A DNA stretch of 64,000 bases from Bacillota bacterium. GTDB lineage: Bacteria > Bacillota > Clostridia > Acetivibrionales > DTU013. The stretch is from contig JAEZRE010000012.1 of NCBI GenBank assembly GCA_023412915.1, positions 18,818 to 82,817 of the forward strand. The letters run 5' to 3'. Positions 34,669 through 41,197 of the stretch are shown piece by piece. Within the stretch, counting starts at the first letter, position 1, and the number at the start of each line of letters is the position of its first letter. Made by a program: the position numbers and the translations under genes. The notes below the pieces were generated by a model. It searched no databases and had not been told where the DNA came from. It worked only from the letters and a program-made list of their open reading frames with translations.

Positions 34669-35115
34669 CTACACATCCGCTTCTTCACTTTTTTTGAGTT
34701 GTCTTTTCGCTGCAATAATCACAACGATAGCACCAAAAGCTACAATAGCAAGTCCTGTAATAAATCCCTTCACAAACTCGGCGTTTGAAAATTTGGTAAG
34801 TATGCCGTCATTCGCAAATCCGAGCAGTGTGAGGAGCATAAACACCGCGCAGAAGAAGACGCCGGCAAGCTTGTTTATAAGCTTCTGCTGTTTTGATATA
34901 CCCACAAAGATTCCTCCGAACAGACCCCGTACCTCGTAATAAAGCCAAGGCAACAGAAAAATAAGATACAGGTCGACACATTCCTTAAAGCCCTTCTTGA
35001 AAAAGACTACTCTGACCATAAAGTCGATCAGGATAAGAAACGATGCCAGGTACAACGCCTCAAAACCGTACTTTTTCTGCAGACCTATAATTCTTTCATC
35101 AACTATTTTTTTCAT
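34669..35115 (-). CDS. Membrane protein paired with an XRE regulator (DUF6773-like)
   Basis: A 148-residue protein with four membrane segments (ALYLASFLILIDFMVRVVFF, CVDLYLIFLLPWLYYEVRGL, LAGVFFCAVFMLLTLLGFA, FITGLAIVAFGAIVVIIAA) and a charged N terminus MKKIVDERIIGLQKKYGF. It resembles the small membrane proteins found next to 64-70 residue XRE regulators in Firmicutes; the domain name is from memory and less certain than the pattern. ATG start 10 bases after GGGAGG; the regulator's stop codon is 5 bases upstream, so the two are co-translated. Confidence 0.72.
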   Translation of the reverse strand: MKKIVDERIIGLQKKYGFEALYLASFLILIDFMVRVVFFKKGFKECVDLYLIFLLPWLYYEVRGLFGGIFVGISKQQKLINKLAGVFFCAVFMLLTLLGFANDGILTKFSNAEFVKGFITGLAIVAFGAIVVIIAAKRQLKKSEEADV

Positions 35116-35120
35116 AAAAA

Positions 35121-35315
35121 TCATTCCTCCCAAAATAAATCGTTCAACGTTCTGTTCAATGCCTTGCAAATCTCAATGCAGAGATTCAGCGTGGGATTGT
35201 AATTCCCGGATTCGATCATACCTATCGTCTGCCTTGTCACGCCCACCTTCTCGGCAAGCTGCTCCTGCGACAAATCACATTCGACCCGGGCCATTTTCAT
35301 TTTTATATTTTTCAT
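35121..35315 (-). CDS. Small XRE-family regulator
   Basis: A 64-residue helix-turn-helix protein: KMARVECDLSQEQLAEKVGV, TRQTIGMIESGNYNPTLNLC, IEICKALNRTLNDLFWEE. It is the common Cro/CI-type stand-alone regulator that partners a short membrane protein, here the following gene. ATG start with AGGATGGG 3 bases upstream. It begins a two-gene unit; autoregulation is likely but not shown. Confidence 0.92.
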   Translation of the reverse strand: MKNIKMKMARVECDLSQEQLAEKVGVTRQTIGMIESGNYNPTLNLCIEICKALNRTLNDLFWEE

Positions 35316-35427
35316 AAGCCCATCCTGATACTCCTCTCACAACTTGATGAACTAATTATATGTTATGCTATACAAAATGTCAACTATATCTTGCATATTA
35401 TATATTATATTTTGCTCACCTATGCTA

Positions 35428-35482
35428 AAAAACGTCAAACCCTGAAGTGTACCGTACCAACACTTGAATGAATGACGTTTTT
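35428..35482 (-). terminator. Long hairpin terminator after the alpha/beta hydrolase operon
   Basis: AAAAACGTCA (35428-35437) pairs with TGACGTTTTT (35473-35482); an inner AAGTGT/ACACTT stem (35445-35450 / 35460-35465) continues it. The outer arms supply T-runs on both strands. It is about 120 bases beyond the hydrolase stop codon. Confidence 0.6.
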
Positions 35483-35600
35483 GTTTCGCTGATGTTTCAA
35501 GCCTGTTCTACAATGACAAACCTCATGGAAGCACCCTTCAGCTCTTCATTTTTTATTACAAGCTACGAAGCCCTTTCAATTTTTTTGGCACCCAGCGCCT

Positions 35601-36431
35601 TTATTGTCTCTGTAAGCATGTTATCGGCGTAATGCTTAAAAAACCAAGTATCAGCCTATTCACTGCTTCAGGCTGATCTTGATTAGAGTTATGCCCCGCA
35701 TGATCAATCATATGCAAAGTGATATTACTGTCGTCTTTTGCCCATGGCCCCGCACCCTTTTTTATGTTGCCTAAGTTATCGTCAACTCCGCAAATCAACA
35801 GGACCGGCTGCTTAAACCTGAATGCTGTATCTTCGTGCAGACAGCTGACGAGCATATCCATCATTATATCGACAAACGTTTGCTTATCAAGCTTGTCAAA
35901 GCATGCATAAAGGTAATCCCTTACGCCGTCCTTGTCCGCACTTGCCTTTGCCATCTGTTTTTTAAGCATTTCCCATGGATAGCAGGCGAACATCAATCTT
36001 GAAAATTTCAGCTCCATTTTCTCCATACTCGTCAATTTTCCAGTATTTCTAGCACAATCGATCAGAACCAATTTTTCGACCAGCCCGGGTGAATTATAAG
36101 CGACTTCCTGCGCTAAATTGCCTCCCATCGACTGTCCGATCAGAATTGCCTTGTCTATGTGATACAGTTCATATAGCTTTTTGCAATCGCTTATCATATC
36201 GGAAAACTGAAATATCTTTCCGGATTCCAGTTTGGAAAGGCCATGACCACGGGCATCCCATGCAATGATATTGTATGTTGAATCAAATAAACCGTATTGT
36301 GATTCAAACATTGTATGATCCACACCTGCCCCGTGGAAAAACAATACCCATTTGTTATCGGTACCTTTCCTGTACCAATAATGGATATTACAACTTAAAT
36401 TCTGGAGAACAAGATGCTGTAATTCCTCCAT
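35601..36431 (-). CDS. Alpha/beta hydrolase
   Basis: A 276-residue hydrolase. The oxyanion region is LFFHGAGVDHTMF, the nucleophile elbow GQSMGGN (Ser101), the acid CGVDDN and the catalytic histidine DHAGHNSN near the C terminus, so the triad is complete. WDARGHGLSKLESGK is typical of the bromoperoxidase/esterase branch. The substrate is unknown; as the last gene after the KDPG aldolase, RidA and regulator genes it may cleave an ester, lactone or acyl group made in that pathway. ATG start 8 bases after AAGGAGGG. Confidence 0.9.
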   Translation of the reverse strand: MEELQHLVLQNLSCNIHYWYRKGTDNKWVLFFHGAGVDHTMFESQYGLFDSTYNIIAWDARGHGLSKLESGKIFQFSDMISDCKKLYELYHIDKAILIGQSMGGNLAQEVAYNSPGLVEKLVLIDCARNTGKLTSMEKMELKFSRLMFACYPWEMLKKQMAKASADKDGVRDYLYACFDKLDKQTFVDIMMDMLVSCLHEDTAFRFKQPVLLICGVDDNLGNIKKGAGPWAKDDSNITLHMIDHAGHNSNQDQPEAVNRLILGFLSITPITCLQRQ

Positions 36432-36479
36432 AAAATTAACCCTCCTTTATAAAAAGCTCTTGTTCGTTTGCAGCTAAAC

Positions 36480-37133
36480 TTACAGGGTTGCAGTCCGCGC
36501 TTCCTTTATTTTTTTAATAAATTCTTTCGCCGTTTTTGTAACTAAAGCATAATCACCTGCAGCCGCTCCCTTTGTCAAGCTTCCGCCCGCTCCTACCGCC
36601 ACTGCGCCGGCTCTGATCCATTCGGCCACATTATCCACGTCGACTCCTCCCGTCGGCATAAGCTCCGCCTGAGGTAAGGGGCCTTTTATAGCTTTTATGA
36701 TTTTAGGACCGAACAATTCGCCCGGAAAAATCTTTACAATATCCGCCCCCGATTCCATGCACTCAACAACTTCCTTTACTGTCATGGCCCCGGGCATACA
36801 GGCGATCTGATACCTGTTGCAAAGCTCAACGGTACCAGCATTGAAGCACGGGCTGACTACATACTGGGCGCCGGAAAGTATGGCCATCCTCGCTGTCTCA
36901 GGGTCAAGCACAGTACCCGCGCCGATGATAATCTCACCGGAATTATATTTTTTAGACAAAGCATTTATAACATCTAGCGTGCCTGGAACGGTAAAAGTGA
37001 TCTCTATCGCAGCCACTCCGCCTTCTATGCAGGCATTGGTGATTCTGAATGCCTCACCGGAGCTTTCGGCCCGTACCACAGCTACCAGCCCCGTGCTTTT
37101 AATTTGTGATATAATTTCATTCTTTCTTATCAT
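36480..37133 (-). CDS. 2-keto-3-deoxy-6-phosphogluconate / 4-hydroxy-2-oxoglutarate aldolase
   Basis: A 217-residue class I aldolase of the Eda family, which splits KDPG or 4-hydroxy-2-oxoglutarate to pyruvate and an aldehyde. The catalytic Glu44 is in AAIEITFTVPG, the Schiff-base Lys134 in DIVKIFPGEL, and ELMPTGGVDVDN binds the phosphate or carboxylate. The start is the ATG 7 bases after GAGGAG; a GTG five codons earlier overlaps the RidA stop codon. It follows ridA on the same strand. Which substrate applies here is undecided; the nearby D-amino-acid enzyme suggests a keto acid derived from an amino acid. Confidence 0.93.
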   Translation of the reverse strand: MIRKNEIISQIKSTGLVAVVRAESSGEAFRITNACIEGGVAAIEITFTVPGTLDVINALSKKYNSGEIIIGAGTVLDPETARMAILSGAQYVVSPCFNAGTVELCNRYQIACMPGAMTVKEVVECMESGADIVKIFPGELFGPKIIKAIKGPLPQAELMPTGGVDVDNVAEWIRAGAVAVGAGGSLTKGAAAGDYALVTKTAKEFIKKIKEARTATL

Positions 37134-37144
37134 GAGTTTTCTCC

Positions 37145-37624
37145 TCACGTATTAGTTGTGTCGTACTCCACAAGCACTTCAATCTCGCAGGCGATGTTGC
37201 CTGGCAGCGCGTTGGTGCCAATTGCGCTGCGCGCCGGACATCCCGCATCGGAACCGAACAAATCGACCAATAGCTGTGAACCGCCGTTGACTACCATGGG
37301 CTGTTGGTAAAAATCTTCAGTACAGTTTACAAAAGCGAGAACCTTAACAAAGCGTTTTATCCTATTCAGATCGCCCAGTCTATTTTCCAAATTGGAAAGC
37401 AGATTCAGCATGCAATAGTAAGCCGCTTTTTGACCCTGCTCAATGCTCATATCCCTGCCCAATTTGCCTGTTACAGTGGTGCCGTCGGAAAGCGCAGGAC
37501 CGCAGCCGGAGCAGTAAAGCAAACCGTTGCCGAATTCCATCACAGGAGTGTATATTCCACCCTTAGCAGGTGCGGACGGCAGCGTAATGCCCATTTGTTT
37601 CATAGTATCATAGACATTTTTCAT
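37145..37624 (-). CDS. RidA (YjgF/YER057c) family protein
   Basis: A 159-residue protein. RidA proteins hydrolyse reactive imine/enamine intermediates released by PLP-dependent ammonia lyases. The segment PARSAIGTNALPGNIACEIE carries the conserved Arg that binds the substrate carboxylate and the Glu of the active site; GLLYCSGCGPALSDG and QKAAYYCMLNLLSNLENRLG are also typical. The presence of a RidA gene next to a D-threonine/D-serine-type PLP enzyme fits deamination chemistry in this operon. ATG start about 9 bases after AAGAAAGG. The stop overlaps the upstream GTG of the aldolase frame. Confidence 0.93.
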   Translation of the reverse strand: MKNVYDTMKQMGITLPSAPAKGGIYTPVMEFGNGLLYCSGCGPALSDGTTVTGKLGRDMSIEQGQKAAYYCMLNLLSNLENRLGDLNRIKRFVKVLAFVNCTEDFYQQPMVVNGGSQLLVDLFGSDAGCPARSAIGTNALPGNIACEIEVLVEYDTTNT

Positions 37625-37714
37625 AATGTAATCAACCTTTCTTATTATATTTAAATCGTATATAACAATTTGAATCCGTAAGCCAGAGTAGAATAAATGT
37701 GCTCACCACCATTA

Positions 37715-38827
37715 TTATTTGTCGGCAAGCGCATTGTCGACTTCGCGGGACAGGGCTAGTGAAGTTGCCCCCACAAGGCTCGAATTTTCACATGAAGCTC
37801 CGTACACCTCGATTTCATGGAGGCACAGGCGACGTATATAGTACCGAACCTTGTCCTGCAGTTCATTACGAAATTCTTTAACTAAATCACCGCCCAAAAT
37901 AATATATTTCAGATCGAGCAGATTCGAAATATTGGCAATGGCAAGAGCCAGATGCTGTGCGATATATTCCAAAAGCTCCGCGGGCTTTTCACCTTTTTTA
38001 TAGTCAGGAAACCTTTGGCACAATATCTCGTACGAGAGTTGCGTTTCAAACCAGCCTGGCTTTTGTATATTTGTAACGAAATTGGGGTCAAGCACGAAGT
38101 GACCCAGCTCACCTGCAGAAAAACGGCTGCCGATACGAAGCTCGCCGTCAAGTATAATACCTGCTCCAATGCCTTCGCCCGCGGATATATATACAAGATC
38201 CTCCTTTTTCAGCTTACGCAGCACGTATTCTCCCGTCGCCGCGGAATTTACATCATTAAAGCAATAAACAGGAAGACCCATTCTTTGAGAAAAACCCCGC
38301 AGAGTATCGGTAGTCGCATTCCCTATTCGAACGCCCGAAAGCGGACCCAGCTGCAATACGGAATTCTCCGTATCGGAGGAACCGGGTAAACAGATACCAA
38401 TTGCAAACAACCCATCTCGCGTTATGTTGTTATCTTCCATCAAATGCGCCAGCATACCGGGTAAACAGTTATTCAGCAGGGCATCGAAATCATCGTTTGC
38501 AGGCCTTTGACTGAAAGCGAGCTCTTTGCCCCAGTAATCGCAAACGGCCGCCTTGACTGTATTGCCGTTGTAATCGACGCCAATACCCAGGATTTTATGA
38601 GGGTTGAACTGCAATAACTGCGGTCTTCGGCCTCTAGCAGTCATTTCTTCACCTGACAGACTAACAAAGCCTTTATCCAGAAGCATATTGGTTATTTTCA
38701 ATACGGTAGGCATACTAGTGCCTAAGATACGTGCAATCTCAACCCTGGAGATAGTCCCCATATCGGCAATCAGATCAAACACGTCTCTTCGGTTCAGTCC
38801 CTTCATATCACTCTGTACATAAGGCAT
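37715..38827 (-). CDS. ROK family transcriptional regulator lacking the zinc motif
   Basis: A 370-residue regulator. An N-terminal MarR-like helix-turn-helix (GTISRVEIARILGTSMPTVL, KITNMLLDKGFVSLSG; residues 24-58) is joined to a ROK sugar-kinase-like domain (ILGIGVDYNGNTVKAAVCDY, YISAGEGIGAGIILDGELRI). The usual zinc-binding CxCGxxGCxE that follows the conserved GH (here residues 242-243) is missing: residues 244-265 contain no cysteine, only the final Glu (WFETQLS). This suggests an altered effector pocket. It probably controls the flanking genes; a perfect AT-rich palindrome overlaps the promoter at 40473-40524. ATG start 7 bases after GAGGAGG. Confidence 0.9.
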   Translation of the reverse strand: MPYVQSDMKGLNRRDVFDLIADMGTISRVEIARILGTSMPTVLKITNMLLDKGFVSLSGEEMTARGRRPQLLQFNPHKILGIGVDYNGNTVKAAVCDYWGKELAFSQRPANDDFDALLNNCLPGMLAHLMEDNNITRDGLFAIGICLPGSSDTENSVLQLGPLSGVRIGNATTDTLRGFSQRMGLPVYCFNDVNSAATGEYVLRKLKKEDLVYISAGEGIGAGIILDGELRIGSRFSAGELGHFVLDPNFVTNIQKPGWFETQLSYEILCQRFPDYKKGEKPAELLEYIAQHLALAIANISNLLDLKYIILGGDLVKEFRNELQDKVRYYIRRLCLHEIEVYGASCENSSLVGATSLALSREVDNALADK

Positions 38828-38899
38828 CAGCAGCCCTCCTCACAAAAGTTAATTATGATAATAACACAATCGTAATGTCTTTCCATTCTGGCGGGTACA

Positions 38900-38986
38900 T
38901 TATTCCCTTTCTATCAAAATGTCAGCTTGCTTCGGTGCGCAACAGTTTTCATCAACTACATTACCTGCTTTTATCAGCGTTTTCAT
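38900..38986 (-). pseudogene. Stump of an amidohydrolase (dihydroorotase/D-aminoacylase-like) N terminus
   Basis: A 28-codon reading frame, MKTLIKAGNVVDENCCAPKQ followed by ADILIERE and TAA. It reproduces the first beta strands of metal-dependent amidohydrolases (typical form: LIKNGTVVD...ADILIEDGKI). It has a full ribosome site GGAGG 7 bases before the ATG, placed right at the stop codon of the PLP-enzyme gene, so translation was once coupled. The catalytic barrel is missing; the sequence that follows is the promoter region of the ROK gene. I read it as the remnant of an amidohydrolase gene lost by deletion; a genuine short peptide is the alternative. Confidence 0.6.
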
Positions 38987-38998
38987 CCCGCGTCCTCC

Positions 38999-40123
38999 TT
39001 ATACCAGCATACCGCGCGCATCAACGGTCTGGCGGGTAAAAGTCCCGTCTTCCTTCAGTAGATAAACAGAGTTTTGCTGGTTTATCGCAGTACACACATG
39101 AAGTGGAATCAATGTCAGTATATCGCCAACCTTAAGCCCCGTATCGCCTTTTTCGGAGGTTATGATTCCATGCTCCTCATTCATTCGAGACAAACAGAGA
39201 TCCTCACTGCCTTCAACAATGGCGTACCCCTTTGCATAAAGCGGCGGCCGGTTCAATTGGATATCAGAGGGGAAAGTCTTGGTGCCTCCGTCGATGACGG
39301 CGTATTCCTTATGAGGCGTACTCACTACTGTGGCAACATAGCGCACAGCGATCTCATCGGTAATTGCCGCTTGTTCGCTGCAAAGCAAAGCGTCGTTAAA
39401 AATATAGGTGCCCGGACGGATCTCCGTGACATTTCCTGTCCGCGCCACGGCCACTCCCGTGGGCGTAGAGCCTGCACTGACGTCCCGCAGCTCAATACCA
39501 TCAGTCCGGATAGCTTGCGCGACGGCAGCCATAATTTCGCCCTCTTCCCTCGCGGCAAGCTGATTGTCCTGTGTCGGTTTGCCCTGGTAAACCAGACTTT
39601 TAAAGGTGAAAATACCAGTAAGACAAAGCCCCTGCAACTTTATCAATGCTTTTGCAAGTTCCACAGCCTGATCAACTGGCACACCCGTTCTGCCCGCCCC
39701 CGTGTCTATCTCCATACGCACCTCCAGTGTTACGCCTGCGGCACATGCTTCACGATCCAAGGCAACGGCGCCTTCAAGGCTGTCGACAGCCAATATCAGA
39801 CGTTTCACCTGCTTATGCAGTGCAATGGCCCGGTTAATTCGAAAAGCACCGACCATGGGATATGCGATGAAAATGTCCTGTATCCCACCTTGTGCCATAA
39901 CCTCTGCCTCGCTGACCTTTGCGCACGTTATGCCGCAAGCACCCGAGGCAATTTGCATACGCGCAAACAATGGCATTTTGTGTGTTTTTATATGCGGCCT
40001 CAAAAGACAGCCGGTCTCATCAGCCATCCGCTGCATAGCGTCAATATTGCGGCGCACCTGCTGTACATCGATAACAAGGCAGGGCGTTTCCAGTAATGTA
40101 AGTTGTTTCGCATTCAGATTCAT
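38999..40123 (-). CDS. PLP-dependent D-threonine aldolase / D-serine dehydratase-like enzyme (DSD1 family)
   Basis: A 374-residue fold-type III enzyme with an alanine-racemase-like barrel. TPCLVIDVQQVRRNI starts the barrel; the PLP lysine is in RPHIKTHK (K46); SAGSTPTGV binds the cofactor phosphate. The C-terminal LIPLHVCTAINQQNSVY holds the His and Cys that ligate the metal ion in D-threonine aldolase and D-serine dehydratase. Members cleave or dehydrate D-3-hydroxy amino acids. Which reaction applies cannot be told. ATG start 5 bases after GGAGAG. It lies at the end of a long leader with a terminator and precedes the amidohydrolase stump. Confidence 0.9.
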   Translation of the reverse strand: MNLNAKQLTLLETPCLVIDVQQVRRNIDAMQRMADETGCLLRPHIKTHKMPLFARMQIASGACGITCAKVSEAEVMAQGGIQDIFIAYPMVGAFRINRAIALHKQVKRLILAVDSLEGAVALDREACAAGVTLEVRMEIDTGAGRTGVPVDQAVELAKALIKLQGLCLTGIFTFKSLVYQGKPTQDNQLAAREEGEIMAAVAQAIRTDGIELRDVSAGSTPTGVAVARTGNVTEIRPGTYIFNDALLCSEQAAITDEIAVRYVATVVSTPHKEYAVIDGGTKTFPSDIQLNRPPLYAKGYAIVEGSEDLCLSRMNEEHGIITSEKGDTGLKVGDILTLIPLHVCTAINQQNSVYLLKEDGTFTRQTVDARGMLV

Positions 40124-40472
40124 CTTTTCTCTCCTAGCGTAATACAGTTCCGTATTCTCCAGTTGATAATACCTGACGGGTATTCCGTGGCCTCTCCAGG
40201 GATAGTGCCGTCAAGGCTGCAGGCTCACGCGCGGCAATTAGTACTCCACTATCGATACCGATTACATTATTCCTAGAACTTTTCTCCATATTAATAAAAA
40301 ATAGTGGCACTGCTATTGCCACTATACCCGCTACGACCATTACCGATCAAATAAATTGAGGTGCTATATCCTAGAATCCCGCCTATACGTACATATGCAA
40401 AATCCACTTGCTTCTGTCAGGTGTTTCGAGCCCTGTAGTATACTTAATCCTGGAACCTATGTAAAGATTAAA
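40124..40472 (-). promoter_or_regulatory. Long 5' leader of the PLP-enzyme operon
   Basis: About 350 bases between the probable promoter and the PLP-enzyme gene, with an intrinsic terminator inside and several smaller stems near the gene (for example AATAC/GTATT around 40140-40155). This is the layout of an attenuator or riboswitch, but I do not recognise a known aptamer core. Confidence 0.5.
40295..40325 (-). terminator. Intrinsic terminator inside the leader
   Basis: ATAGTGGCA pairs perfectly with TGCCACTAT across a 7-base loop; on the minus strand it is followed by TTTTTATT. It lies 170 bases before the start of the PLP-enzyme gene, so read-through must be controlled or partial. Confidence 0.75.
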
Positions 40473-40495
40473 TATTTAATTAACTAAATTAAATA
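40473..40495. promoter_or_regulatory. Palindromic operator candidate (ROK-like)
   Basis: A perfect palindrome of 9-base arms (TATTTAATT and AATTAAATA) around AACTA, immediately downstream of a -10 element. AT-rich palindromes with TTAATTAA-type arms are usual for ROK-family repressors, and a ROK gene lies in the same cluster. Confidence 0.6.
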
Positions 40496-40496
40496 T

Positions 40497-40524
40497 ATGA
40501 TAACATATAGACATCCCTTGTCAA
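40497..40524 (-). promoter_or_regulatory. Promoter of the PLP-enzyme operon
   Basis: On the minus strand: perfect TTGACA (40519-40524), 16-base spacer, TATCAT (40497-40502). The operator palindrome starts one base downstream of the -10. Confidence 0.7.
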
Positions 40525-40794
40525 GAAATCTTCTGATAATACATTTAGACGAGCGCCCCACCTGCTATGCAAGAGTAAATAAAAAGCCACAGCCGAGATG
40601 GGCTGATCGTTGACTACGTCTACTGCTCGCCCTTGCATCCCGGGGCTTAGTTTCTTTGCCTACAACATAAGAAGGGCAATCAATTTGGCCGGAAGTGAGA
40701 ATTTAATGAAGCAATACAGGGTTGATACCCTTAACACTCTCGTTTTTGTTCTAAAAATGCCCCGTAAACGCACAAAAAGATATCCGTAAAAACG
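40525..40794. other. Intergenic region without recognised features
   Basis: About 270 bases between the PLP-enzyme promoter and the tRNA terminator. I see short inverted stretches (CAGCC...GGCTG near 40590-40610) but no gene, promoter or RNA that I can support. Confidence 0.4.
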
Positions 40795-40825
40795 CTGAAA
40801 AGCCTTGCAACGCAAGGCTTTTCAG
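40795..40825 (-). terminator. Intrinsic terminator of the serine tRNA unit
   Basis: A perfect 14-bp stem CTGAAAAGCCTTGC / GCAAGGCTTTTCAG with a 3-base loop, followed on the minus strand by CGTTTTTAC, 9 bases after the tRNA CCA end. Confidence 0.92.
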
Positions 40826-40833
40826 ATAATTTG

Positions 40834-40925
40834 TGGCGGAGAAGTGGGGATTCGAACCCCAGCTAGAGTTGCCCCTACTAACGGTTTAGCAAACCGTCCC
40901 CTTCGACCTGCTTGGGTACTTCTCC
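40834..40925 (-). tRNA. tRNA-Ser (anticodon GCU)
   Basis: A 92-base class II tRNA with encoded CCA. The acceptor stem GGAGAAG/CTTCTCC, T-arm GGGGTTCGAATCCCC and the long variable arm typical of serine tRNAs are all present. The anticodon loop TTGCTAA, held by ACGGT/ACCGT, reads GCU, decoding AGC and AGU. It lies 42 bases after the second serine tRNA. Confidence 0.96.
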
Positions 40926-40967
40926 AAGTTCGAAATTTTAGAACCTATTAAATTTATTGTACTGCTG

Positions 40968-41058
40968 TGGCGGAGAGAGTGAGATTCGAACTCACGGTAG
41001 CCTCGCGACTACGCCGGTTTTCAAGACCGGTGCCTTAAACCAACTCGACCATCTCTCC
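40968..41058 (-). tRNA. tRNA-Ser (anticodon UGA)
   Basis: A 91-base class II tRNA with encoded CCA. Acceptor stem GGAGAGA/TCTCTCC, T-arm GTGAGTTCGAATCTCAC, long variable arm. The anticodon loop CTTGAAA, held by CCGGT/ACCGG, reads UGA, decoding UCN codons. First gene of the two-tRNA unit. Confidence 0.96.
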
Positions 41059-41082
41059 ATTGCTAATCGAGCGACGTACTAT

Positions 41083-41111
41083 ATTCTACTATACGTCCGC
41101 TGCTTTGTCAA
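41083..41111 (-). promoter_or_regulatory. Promoter of the serine tRNA pair
   Basis: On the minus strand: perfect TTGACA (41106-41111), 17-base spacer, TAGAAT (41083-41088), 25 bases upstream of the first tRNA. Confidence 0.85.
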
Positions 41112-41150
41112 CACCTTGATGCTGTAAGATTCTGGGGCACGATGGCTTTT

Positions 41151-41187
41151 CCTGGGCCGGATAGGTTATATGCCCTCCGGCCCCAGG
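41151..41187. other. GC-rich hairpin after serS
   Basis: CCTGGG-CCGGA pairs with TCCGG-CCCCAGG (one unpaired or mismatched base). It is 11 bases past the serS stop, with no T-run on the minus strand, so it may protect or process the serS 3' end rather than terminate. Confidence 0.55.
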
Positions 41188-41197
41188 AGTCATCTGC

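Noticed and set aside
40134..40340. A 68-codon minus-strand reading frame upstream of the PLP-enzyme gene
   Set aside because: No ribosome binding site, a perfect intrinsic terminator with T-run lies inside it, and the sequence is best read as an RNA leader. The hydrophobic start is translated from the terminator stem itself.
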